Below are positions 35,401-47,600 of a stretch of DNA of 64,000 bases, piece after piece. Below the pieces are notes generated by a model. The model was not told where the DNA came from, did no database searches, and saw only the letters and a list, made by a program, of their open reading frames with translations. This stretch comes from Heligmosomoides polygyrus polygyrus (lineage: Eukaryota > Nematoda > Chromadorea > Rhabditida > Heligmosomidae): positions 1-64,000 of the forward strand of contig CANDYH010000002.1 in assembly GCA_947396885.1 (NCBI GenBank). The letters are read 5' to 3'. Positions within the stretch are counted from its first letter, which is position 1. Each line of letters begins with the position of its first letter. A program made the translations under genes and the position numbers.

Positions 35401-37493
35401 TAGGACTGTCCAGCTTGCCTTTGGTGTCCGCCGTAAGCAATGCATACAGAATCGATCCTATCAATCGAGTCGGCGCGACCCCTCGCAGAGTGAGGACGAG
35501 TGGGCGCGAGAACCTGTAGAGTGACCGTTTCGGGGGTTTTAGCGAAATTCCCAGTCGTTCTACTTAGGAAATGCTTCTAGCTTGTCCAGCTTGCCTTTGG
35601 AGTGCGTCGTAAACAATGCATTTAGAATCGATCCTATCAATCGAGTGGGTGCGAGAGCCTGTAGAGTGACCGTTTCGGGAGTTTTATCGGAAATTCCCAG
35701 CCGCCCTGCTTAGAAATTGCCTTAGGACTGTCCAGCTTGCCTTTGGAGTGCGCCGCAGACAATGCATACAGAACCGATCCTATCAATCGAGTCGGCGCGA
35801 CCACTCGCAGAGTGAGGACGAGTGGGCGCGAGAACCTGTAGAGTGACCGTTTCGGGGGTTTTGGCGAAATTCCCAGTCGTTCTACTTAGGAAATGCTTCT
35901 AGCCTGTCCAGCTTGCCTTTGGAGTGCGTCGTAAACAATGCATATAGAATCGATCCTATCAATCGAGTGGGTGCGAGAGCCTGTAGAGTGACCGTTTCGG
36001 GAGTTTTATCGGAAATTCCCAGCCGCCCTACTTAGAAATTGTTTTAGGACTGTCCAGCTTGCCTTTGGAGTGCGCCGCAGAAAATGCATACAGAATCGAT
36101 CCTATCAATCGAGTCGGCGCGACCCCTCGCAGAGTGAGGACGAGTGGGCGCGAGAACCTGTAGAGTGACCGTTTCGGGGGTTTTGGCGAAATTCCCAGTC
36201 GTTCTACTTAGGAAATGCTTCTAGCCTGTCCAGCTTGCCTTTGGAGTGCGTCGTAAACAATGCATATAGAATCGATCCTATCAATCGAGTGGGTGCGAGA
36301 GCCTGTAGAGTGACCGTTTCGGGAGTTTTATCGGAAATTCCCAGCCGCCCTACTTAGAAATTGCCTTACGACTGTCCAGCTTGCCTTTGGAGTGCGCCGC
36401 AGACAATGCATACAGAATAGATCCTATCAATCGAGTGGGCGCGAGAGCCTGTAGAGTGACCGTTTCGGGAGTTTTATCGGAAATTCCCAGCCGCCCTACT
36501 TAGAAATTGTTTTAGGACTGTCCAGCTTGCCTTTGGTGTCCGCCGTAAGCAATGCATACAGAATCGATCCTATCAATCGAGTCGGCGCGACCCCTCGCAG
36601 AGTGAGGACGAGTGGGCGCGAGAACCTGTAGAGTGACCGCTTCGGGGGTGTTGGCGAAATTCCCAGTCGTTCTACTTAGGAAATGCTTCTAGCTTGTCCA
36701 GCTTGCCTTTGGAGTGCGTCGTAAACAATGCATTTAGAATCGATCCTATCAATCGAGTGGGTGAGAGAGCCTGTAGAGTGACCGTTTCGGGAGTTTGTAT
36801 CGGAAATTCCCAGCCGCCCTACTTAGAAATTGCCTTAGGACTGTCCAGCTTGCCTTTGGAGTGCGCCGCAGACAATGCATACAGAATCGATCCTATCAAT
36901 CGAGTCGGCGCGACCACTCGCAGAGTGAGGACGAGTGGGCGCGAGAACCTGTAGAGTGACCGTTTCGGGGGTTTTGGCGAAATTCCCAGTCGTTCTACTT
37001 AGGAAATGCTTCTAGCCTGTCCAGCTTGCCTTTGGAGTGCGTCGTAAACAATGCATATAGAATCGATCCTATCAATCGAGTGGGTGCGAGAGCCTGTAGA
37101 GTGACCGTTTCGGGAGTTTTATCGGAAATTCCCAGCCGCCCTACTTAGAAATTGCCTTACGACTGTCCAGCTTGCCTTTGGAGTGCGCCGCAGACAATGC
37201 ATACAGAATAGATCCTATCAATCGAGTGGGCGCGAGAGCCTGTAGAGTGACCGTTTCGGGAGTTTTATCGGAAATTCCCAGCCGCCCTACTTAGAAATTG
37301 TTTTAGGACTGTCCAGCTTGCCTTTGGTGTCCGCCGTAAGCAATGCATACAGAATCGATCCTATCAATCGAGTCGGCGCGACCCCTCGCAGAGTGAGGAC
37401 GAGTGGGCGCGAGAACCTGTAGAGTGACCGTTTCGGGAGTTTTATCGGAAATTCCCAGCCGCCCTACTTAGAAATTGCCTTAGGACTGTCCAG
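17490..37493 (+). repeat. Super-repeat block 1 (20,004 bp)
   Basis: From about 17490 this block recurs at +20,004 bp. Private variants are shared, for example GCGCGAAAGCC at 18341 and 38345. The block holds about 125 monomers, including most of the marker, hybrid and short forms. Farther in, the offset changes to 19,358, then 18,859, then 19,327 as copy 2 loses or gains segments. Confidence 0.8.
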
Positions 37494-38673
37494 CTTGCCT
37501 TTGGAGTGCGTCGTAAACAATGCATATAGAATCGATCCTATCAATCGAGTGGGTGCGAGAGCCTGTAGAGTGACCGTTTCGGGAGTTTTATCGGAAATTC
37601 CCAGCCGCCCTACTTAGAAATTGTTTTAGGACTGTCCAGCTTGCCTTTGGTGTCCGCCGTAAGCAATGCATACAGAATCGATCCTATCAATCGAGTCGGC
37701 GCGACCACTCGCAGAGTGAGGACGAGTGGGCGCGAGAACCTGTAGAGTGACCGTTTCGGGGGTTTTGGCGAAATTCCCAGTCGTTCTACTTAGGAAATGC
37801 TTCTAGCCTGTCCAGCTTGCCTTTGGAGTGCGTCGTAAACAATGCATATAGAATCGATCCTATCAATCGAGTGGGTGCGAGAGCCTGTAGAGTGACCGTT
37901 TCGGGAGTTTTATCGGAAATTCCCAGCCGCCCTACTTAGAAATTGTTTTAGGACTGTCCAGCTTGCCTTTGGAGTGCGCCGCAGACAATGCATACAGAAT
38001 CGATCCTATCAATCGAGTCGGCGCGACCCCTCGCAGAGTGAGGACGAGTGGGCGCGAGAACCTGTAGAGTGACCGTTTCGGGGGTTTTGGCGAAATTCCC
38101 AGTCGTTCTACTTAGGAAATGCTTCTAGCCTGTCCAGCTTGCCTTTGGAGTGCGTCGTAAACAATGCATATAGAATCGATCCTATCAATCGAGTGGGTGC
38201 GAGAGCCTGTAGAGTGACCGTTTCGGGAGTTTTATCGGAAATTCCCAGCCGCCCTACTTAGAAATTGCCTTACGACTGTCCAGCTTGCCTTTGGAGTGCG
38301 CCGCAGACAATGCATACAGAATAGATCCTATCAATCGAGTGGGCGCGAAAGCCTGTAGAGTGACCGTTTCGGGAGTTTTATCGGAAATTCCCAGCCGCCC
38401 TACTTAGAAATTGTTTTAGGACTGTCCAGCTTGCCTTTGGTGTCCGCCGTAAGCAATGCATACAGAATCGATCCTATCAATCGAGTCGGCGCGACCCCTC
38501 GCAGAGTGAGGACGAGTGGGCGCGAGAACCTGTAGAGTGACCGCTTCGGGGGTGTTGGCGAAATTCCCAGTCGTTCTACTTAGGAAATGCTTCTAGCTTG
38601 TCCAGCTTGCCTTTGGAGTGCGTCGTAAACAATGCATTTAGAATCGATCCTATCAATCGAGTGGGTGAGAGAG
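34867..38673 (+). repeat. Two consecutive 12-monomer higher-order repeats (1903 and 1904 bp)
   Basis: Phased on the 178-bp marker, units start at 34867 and 36770 and end at 38673. The 1904-bp form is 178, 145, 146, 177, 146, 177, 145, 177, 145, 146, 177 and 145, which sums exactly. The 1903-bp form has B + A (322) in place of short A + A (323) in its middle, which explains the one-base difference. Confidence 0.88.
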
Positions 38674-41600
38674 CCTGTAGAGTGACCGTTTCGGGAGTTT
38701 GTATCGGAAATTCCCAGCCGCCCTACTTAGAAATTGCCTTAGGACTGTCCAGCTTGCCTTTGGAGTGCGCCGCAGACAATGCATACAGAATCGATCCTAT
38801 CAATCGAGTCGGCGCGACCACTCGCAGAGTGAGGACGAGTGGGCGCGAGAACCTGTAGAGTGACCGTTTCGGGGGTTTTGGCGAAATTCCCAGTCGTTCT
38901 ACTTAGGAAATGCTTCTAGCCTGTCCAGCTTGCCTTTGGAGTGCGTCGTAAACAATGCATATAGAATCGATCCTATCAATCGAGTGGGTGCGAGAGCCTG
39001 TAGAGTGACCGTTTCGGGAGTTTTATCGGAAATTCCCAGCCGCCCTACTTAGAAATTGCCTTACGACTGTCCAGCTTGCCTTTGGAGTGCGCCGCAGACA
39101 ATGCATACAGAATAGATCCTATCAATCGAGTGGGCGCGAGAGCCTGTAGAGTGACCGTTTCGGGAGTTTTATCGGAAATTCCCAGCCGCCCTACTTAGAA
39201 ATTGTTTTAGGACTGTCCAGCTTGCCTTTGGTGTCCGCCGTAAGCAATGCATACAGAATCGATCCTATCAATCGAGTCGGCGCGACCCCTCGCAGAGTGA
39301 GGACGAGTGGGCGCGAGAACCTGTAGAGTGACCGTTTCGGGAGTTTTATCGGAAATTCCCGGCCGCCCTACTTAGAAATTGCCTTAGGACTGTCCAGCTT
39401 GCCTTTGGAGTGCGCCGCAGACAATGCATACAGAATCGATCCTATCAATCGAGTCGGCGCGACCCCTCGCAGAGTGAGGACGAGTGGGCGCGAGAACCTG
39501 TAGAGTGACCGTTTCGGGGGTTTTAGCGAAATTCCCAGTCGTTCTACTTAGGAAATGCTTCTAGCCTGTCCAGCTTGCCTTTGGAGTGCGTCGTAAACAA
39601 TGCATATAGAATCGATCCTATCAATCGAGTGGGTGCGAGAGCCTGTAGAGTGACCGTTTCGGGAGTTTTATCGGAAATTCCCAGCCGCCCTACTTAGAAA
39701 TTGTTTTAGGACTGTCCAGCTTGCCTTTGGTGTCCGCCGTAAGCAATGCATACAGAATCGATCCTATCAATCGAGTCGGCGCGACCACTCGCAGAGTGAG
39801 GACGAGTGGGCGCGAGAACCTGTAGAGTGACCGTTTCGGGGGTTTTGGCGAAATTCCCAGTCGTTCTACTTAGGAAATGCTTCTAGCCTGTCCAGCTTGC
39901 CTTTGGAGTGCGTCGTAAACAATGCATATAGAATCGATCCTATCAATCGAGTGGGTGCGAGAGCCTGTAGAGTGACCGTTTCGGGAGTTTTATCGGAAAT
40001 TCCCAGCCGCCCTACTTAGAAATTGTTTTAGGACTGTCCAGCTTGCCTTTGGAGTGCGCCGCAGACAATGCATACAGAATCGATCCTATCAATCGAGTCG
40101 GCGCGACCCCTCGCAGAGTGAGGACGAGTGGGCGCGAGAACCTGTAGAGTGACCGTTTCGGGGGTTTTGGCGAAATTCCCAGTCGTTCTACTTAGGAAAT
40201 GCTTCTGGCCTGTCCAGCTTGCCTTTGGAGTGCGTCGTAAACAATGCATATAGAATCGATCCTATCAATCGAGTGGGTGCGAGAGCCTGTAGAGTGACCG
40301 TTTCGGGAGTTTTATCGGAAATTCCCAGCCGCCCTACTTAGAAATTGCCTTACGACTGTCCAGCTTGCCTTTGGAGTGCGCCGCAGACAATGCATACAGA
40401 ATAGATCCTATCAATCGAGTGGGCGCGAGAGCCTGTAGAGTGACCGTTTCGGGAGTTTTATCGGAAATTCCCAGCCGCCCTACTTAGAAATTGTTTTAGG
40501 ACTGTCCAGCTTGCCTTTGGTGTCCGCCGTAAGCAATGCATACAGAATCGATCCTATCAATCGAGTCGGCGCGACCCCTCGCAGAGTGAGGACGAGTGGG
40601 CGCGAGAACCTGTAGAGTGACCGCTTCGGGGGTGTTGGCGAAATTCCCAGTCGTTCTACTTAGGAAATGCTTCTAGCTTGTCCAGCTTGCCTTTGGAGTG
40701 CGTCGTAAACAATGCATTTAGAATCGATCCTATCAATCGAGTGGGTGAGAGAGCCTGTAGAGTGACCGTTTCGGGAGTTTGTATCGGAAATTCCCAGCCG
40801 CCCTACTTAGAAATTGCCTTAGGACTGTCCAGCTTGCCTTTGGAGTGCGCCGCAGACAATGCATACAGAATCGATCCTATCAATCGAGTCGGCGCGACCA
40901 CTCGCAGAGTGAGGACGAGTGGGCGCGAGAACCTGTAGAGTGACCGTTTCGGGGGTTTTGGCGAAATTCCCAGTCGTTCTACTTAGGAAATGCTTCTAGC
41001 CTGTCCAGCTTGCCTTTGGAGTGCGTCGTAAACAATGCATATAGAATCGATCCTATCAATCGAGTGGGTGCGAGAGCCTGTAGAGTGACCGTTTCGGGAG
41101 TTTTATCGGAAATTCCCAGCCGCCCTACTTAAATTGCCTTACGACTGTCCAGCTTGCCTTTGGAGTGCGCCGCAGACAATGCATACAGAATAGATCCTAT
41201 CAATCGAGTGGGCGCGAGAGCCTGTAGAGTGACCGTTTCGGGAGTTTTATCGGAAATTCCCAGCCGCCCTGCTTAGAAATTGCCTTAGGACTGTCCAGCT
41301 TGCCTTTGGAGTGCGCCGCAGACAATGCATACAGAACCGATCCTATCAATCGAGTCGGCGCGACCACTCGCAGAGTGAGGACGAGTGGGCGCGAGAACCT
41401 GTAGAGTGACCGTTTCGGGGGTTTTGGCGAAATTCCCAGTCGTTCTACTTAGGAAATGCTTCTAGCCTGTCCAGCTTGCCTTTGGAGTGCGTCGTAAACA
41501 ATGCATATAGAATCGATCCTATCAATCGAGTGGGTGCGAGAGCCTGTAGAGTGACCGTTTCGGGAGTTTTATCGGAAATTCCCAGCCGCCCTACTTAGAA

Positions 41601-44600
41601 ATTGTTTTAGGACTGTCCAGCTTGCCTTTGGAGTGCGCCGCAGACAATGCATACAGAATCGATCCTATCAATCGAGTCGGCGCGACCCCTCGCAGAGTGA
41701 GGACGAGTGGGCGCGAGAACCTGTAGAGTGACCGTTTCGGGGGTTTTGGCGAAATTCCCAGTCGTTCTACTTAGGAAATGCTTCTAGCCTGTCCAGCTTG
41801 CCTTTGGAGTGCGTCGTAAACAATGCATATAGAATCGATCCTATCAATCGAGTGGGTGCGAGAGCCTGTAGAGTGACCGTTTCGGGAGTTTTATCGGAAA
41901 TTCCCAGCCGCCCTACTTAGAAATTGTTTTAGGACTGTCCAGCTTGCCTTTGGTGTCCGCCGTAAGCAATGCATACAGAATCGATCCTATCAATCGAGTC
42001 GGCGCGACCCCTCGCAGAGTGAGGACGAGTGGGCGCGAGAACCTGTAGAGTGACCGTTTCGGGAGTTTTATCGGAAATTCCCGGCCGCCCTACTTAGAAA
42101 TTGCCTTAGGACTGTCCAGCTTGCCTTTGGAGTGCGCCGCAGACAATGCATACAGAATCGATCCTATCAATCGAGTCGGCGCGACCCCTCGCAGAGTGAG
42201 GACGAGTGGGCGCGAGAACCTGTAGAGTGACCGTTTCGGGGGTTTTAGCGAAATTCCCAGTCGTTCTACTTAGGAAATGCTTCTAGCCTGTCCAGCTTGC
42301 CTTTGGAGTGCGTCGTAAACAATGCATATAGAATCGATCCTATCAATCGAGTGGGTGCGAGAGCCTGTAGAGTGACCGTTTCGGGAGTTTTATCGGAAAT
42401 TCCCAGCCGCCCTACTTAGAAATTGTTTTAGGACTGTCCAGCTTGCCTTTGGTGTCCGCCGTAAGCAATGCATACAGAATCGATCCTATCAATCGAGTCG
42501 GCGCGACCACTCGCAGAGTGAGGACGAGTGGGCGCGAGAACCTGTAGAGTGACCGTTTCGGGGGTTTTGGCGAAATTCCCAGTCGTTCTACTTAGAAATT
42601 GTTTTAGGACTGTCCAGCTTGCCTTTGGAGTGCGCCGCAGACAATGCATACAGAATCGATCCTATCAATCGAGTCGGCGCGACCCCTCGCAGAGTGAGGA
42701 CGAGTGGGCGCGAGAACCTGTAGAGTGACCGTTTCGGGGGTTTTGGCGAAATTCCCAGTCGTTCTACTTAGGAAATGCTTCTGGCCTGTCCAGCTTGCCT
42801 TTGGAGTGCGTCGTAAACAATGCATATAGAATCGATCCTATCAATCGAGTGGGTGCGAGAGCCTGTAGAGTGACCGTTTCGGGAGTTTTATCGGAAATTC
42901 CCAGCCGCCCTACTTAGAAATTGCCTTACGACTGTCCAGCTTGCCTTTGGAGTGCGCCGCAGACAATGCATACAGAATAGATCCTATCAATCGAGTGGGC
43001 GCGAGAGCCTGTAGAGTGACCGTTTCGGGAGTTTTATCGGAAATTCCCAGCCGCCCTACTTAGAAATTGTTTTAGGACTGTCCAGCTTGCCTTTGGTGTC
43101 CGCCGTAAGCAATGCATACAGAATCGATCCTATCAATCGAGTCGGCGCGACCCCTCGCAGAGTGAGGACGAGTGGGCGCGAGAACCTGTAGAGTGACCGC
43201 TTCGGGGGTGTTGGCGAAATTCCCAGTCGTTCTACTTAGGAAATGCTTCTAGCTTGTCCAGCTTGCCTTTGGAGTGCGTCGTAAACAATGCATTTAGAAT
43301 CGATCCTATCAATCGAGTGGGTGAGAGAGCCTGTAGAGTGACCGTTTCGGGAGTTTGTATCGGAAATTCCCAGCCGCCCTACTTAGAAATTGCCTTAGGA
43401 CTGTCCAGCTTGCCTTTGGAGTGCGCCGCAGACAATGCATACAGAATCGATCCTATCAATCGAGTCGGCGCGACCACTCGCAGAGTGAGGACGAGTGGGC
43501 GCGAGAACCTGTAGAGTGACCGTTTCGGGGGTTTTGGCGAAATTCCCAGTCGTTCTACTTAGGAAATGCTTCTAGCCTGTCCAGCTTGCCTTTGGAGTGC
43601 GTCGTAAACAATGCATATAGAATCGATCCTATCAATCGAGTGGGTGCGAGAGCCTGTAGAGTGACCGTTTCGGGAGTTTTATCGGAAATTCCCAGCCGCC
43701 CTACTTAGAAATTGCCTTACGACTGTCCAGCTTGCCTTTGGAGTGCGCCGCAGACAATGCATACAGAATAGATCCTATCAATCGAGTGGGCGCGAGAGCC
43801 TGTAGAGTGACCGTTTCGGGAGTTTTATCGGAAATTCCCAGCCGCCCTACTTAGAAATTGTTTTAGGACTGTCCAGCTTGCCTTTGGTGTCCGCCGTAAG
43901 CAATGCATACAGAATCGATCCTATCAATCGAGTCGGCGCGACCCCTCGCAGAGTGAGGACGAGTGGGCGCGAGAACCTGTAGAGTGACCGTTTCGGGGGT
44001 TTTAGCGAAATTCCCAGTCGTTCTACTTAGGAAATGCTTCTAGCTTGTCCAGCTTGCCTTTGGAGTGCGTCGTAAACAATGCATATAGAATCGATCCTAT
44101 CAATCGAGTGGGTGCGAGAGCCTGTAGAGTGACCGTTTCGGGAGTTTTATCGGAAATTCCCAGCCGCCCTACTTAGAAATTGTTTTAGGACTGTCCAGCT
44201 TGCCTTTGGAGTGCGCCGCAGACAATGCATACAGAATCGATCCTATCAATCGAGTCGGCGCGACCCCTCGCAGAGTGAGGACGAGTGGGCGCGAGAACCT
44301 GTAGAGTGACCGTTTCGGGGGTTTTGGCGAAATTCCCAGTCGTTCTACTTAGGAAATGCTTCTAGCCTGTCCAGCTTGCCTTTGGAGTGCGTCGTAAACA
44401 ATGCATATAGAATCGATCCTATCAATCGAGTGGGTGCGAGAGCCTGTAGAGTGACCGTTTCGGGAGTTTTATCGGAAATTCCCAGCCGCCCTACTTAGAA
44501 ATTGCCTTACGACTGTCCAGCTTGCTTTTGGAGTGCGCCGCAGACAATGCATACAGAATAGATCCTATCAATCGAGTGGGCGCGAGAGCCTGTAGAGTGA

Positions 44601-47600
44601 CCGTTTCGGGAGTTTTATCGGAAATTCCCAGCCGCCCTACTTAGAAATTGTTTTAGGACTGTCCAGCTTGCCTTTGGTGTCCGCCGTAAGCAATGCATAC
44701 AGAATCGATCCTATCAATCGAGTCGGCGCGACCCCTCGCAGAGTGAGGACGAGTGGGCGCGAGAACCTGTAGAGTGACCGCTTCGGGGGTGTTGGCGAAA
44801 TTCCCAGTCGTTCTACTTAGGAAATGCTTCTAGCTTGTCCAGCTTGCCTTTGGAGTGCGTCGTAAACAATGCATTTAGAATCGATCCTATCAATCGAGTG
44901 GGTGAGAGAGCCTGTAGAGTGACCGTTTCGGGAGTTTGTATCGGAAATTCCCAGCCGCCCTACTTAGAAATTGCCTTAGGACTGTCCAGCTTGCCTTTGG
45001 AGTGCGCCGCAGACAATGCATACAGAATCGATCCTATCAATCGAGTCGGCGCGACCACTCGCAGAGTGAGGACGAGTGGGCGCGAGAACCTGTAGAGTGA
45101 CCGTTTCGGGGGTTTTGGCGAAATTCCCAGTCGTTCTACTTAGGAAATGCTTCTAGCCTGTCCAGCTTGCCTTTGGAGTGCGTCGTAAACAATGCATATA
45201 GAATCGATCCTATCAATCGAGTGGGTGCGAGAGCCTGTAGAGTGACCGTTTCGGGAGTTTTATCGGAAATTCCCAGCCGCCCTACTTAGAAATTGCCTTA
45301 CGACTGTCCAGCTTGCCTTTGGAGTGCGCCGCAGACAATGCATACAGAATAGATCCTATCAATCGAGTGGGCGCGAGAGCCTGTAGAGTGACCGTTTCGG
45401 GAGTTTTATCGGAAATTCCCAGCCGCCCTACTTAGAAATTGTTTTAGGACTGTCCAGCTTGCCTTTGGTGTCCGCCGTAAGCAATGCATACAGAATCGAT
45501 CCTATCAATCGAGTCGGCGCGACCCCTCGCAGAGTGAGGACGAGTGGGCGCGAGAACCTGTAGAGTGACCGTTTCGGGGGTTTTAGCGAAATTCCCAGTC
45601 GTTCTACTTAGGAAATGCTTCTAGCTTGTCCAGCTTGCCTTTGGAGTGCGTCGTAAACAATGCATATAGAATCGATCCTATCAATCGAGTGGGTGCGAGA
45701 GCCTGTAGAGTGACCGTTTCGGGAGTTTTATCGGAAATTCCCAGCCGCCCTACTTAGAAATTGTTTTAGGACTGTCCAGCTTGCCTTTGGAGTGCGCCGC
45801 AGACAATGCATACAGAATCGATCCTATCAATCGAGTCGGCGCGACCCCTCGCAGAGTGAGGACGAGTGGGCGCGAGAACCTGTAGAGTGACCGTTTCGGG
45901 GGTTTTGGCGAAATTCCCAGTCGTTCTACTTAGGAAATGCTTCTAGCCTGTCCAGCTTGCCTTTGGAGTGCGTCGTAAACAATGCATATAGAATCGATCC
46001 TATCAATCGAGTGGGTGCGAGAGCCTGTAGAGTGACCGTTTCGGGAGTTTTATCGGAAATTCCCAGCCGCCCTACTTAGAAATTGCCTTACGACTGTCCA
46101 GCTTGCTTTTGGAGTGCGCCGCAGACAATGCATACAGAATAGATCCTATCAATCGAGTGGGCGCGAGAGCCTGTAGAGTGACCGTTTCGGGAGTTTTATC
46201 GGAAATTCCCAGCCGCCCTACTTAGAAATTGTTTTAGGACTGTCCAGCTTGCCTTTGGTGTCCGCCGTAAGCAATGCATACAGAATCGATCCTATCAATC
46301 GAGTCGGCGCGACCCCTCGCAGAGTGAGGACGAGTGGGCGCGAGAACCTGTAGAGTGACCGCTTCGGGGGTGTTGGCGAAATTCCCAGTCGTTCTACTTA
46401 GGAAATGCTTCTAGCTTGTCCAGCTTGCCTTTGGAGTGCGTCGTAAACAATGCATTTAGAATCGATCCTATCAATCGAGTGGGTGAGAGAGCCTGTAGAG
46501 TGACCGTTTCGGGAGTTTGTATCGGAAATTCCCAGCCGCCCTACTTAGAAATTGCCTTAGGACTGTCCAGCTTGCCTTTGGAGTGCGCCGCAGACAATGC
46601 ATACAGAATCGATCCTATCAATCGAGTCGGCGCGACCACTCGCAGAGTGAGGACGAGTGGGCGCGAGAACCTGTAGAGTGACCGTTTCGGGGGTTTTGGC
46701 GAAATTCCCAGTCGTTCTACTTAGGAAATGCTTCTAGCCTGTCCAGCTTGCCTTTGGAGTGCGTCGTAAACAATGCATATAGAATCGATCCTATCAATCG
46801 AGTGGGTGCGAGAGCCTGTAGAGTGACCGTTTCGGGAGTTTTATCGGAAATTCCCAGCCGCCCTACTTAGAAATTGCCTTACGACTGTCCAGCTTGCCTT
46901 TGGAGTGCGCCGTAGACAATGCATACAGAATAGATCCTATCAATCGAGTGGGCGCGAGAGCCTGTAGAGTGACCGTTTCGGGAGTTTTATCGGAAATTCC
47001 CAGCCGCCCTACTTAGAAATTGTTTTAGGACTGTCCAGCTTGCCTTTGGTGTCCGCCGTAAGCAATGCATACAGAATCGATCCTATCAATCGAGTCGGCG
47101 CGACCCCTCGCAGAGTGAGGACGAGTGGGCGCGAGAACCTGTAGAGTGACCGTTTCGGGGGTTTTAGCGAAATTCCCAGTCGTTCTACTTAGGAAATGCT
47201 TCTAGCTTGTCCAGCTTGCCTTTGGAGTGCGTCGTAAACAATGCATTTAGAATCGATCCTATCAATCGAGTGGGTGCGAGAGCCTGTAGAGTGACCGTTT
47301 CGGGAGTTTTATCGGAAATTCCCAGCCGCCCTGCTTAGAAATTGCCTTAGGACTGTCCAGCTTGCCTTTGGAGTGCGCCGCAGACAATGCATACAGAACC
47401 GATCCTATCAATCGAGTCGGCGCGACCACTCGCAGAGTGAGGACGAGTGGGCGCGAGAACCTGTAGAGTGACCGTTTCGGGGGTTTTGGCGAAATTCCCA
47501 GTCGTTCTACTTAGGAAATGCTTCTAGCCTGTCCAGCTTGCCTTTGGAGTGCGTCGTAAACAATGCATATAGAATCGATCCTATCAATCGAGTGGGTGCG

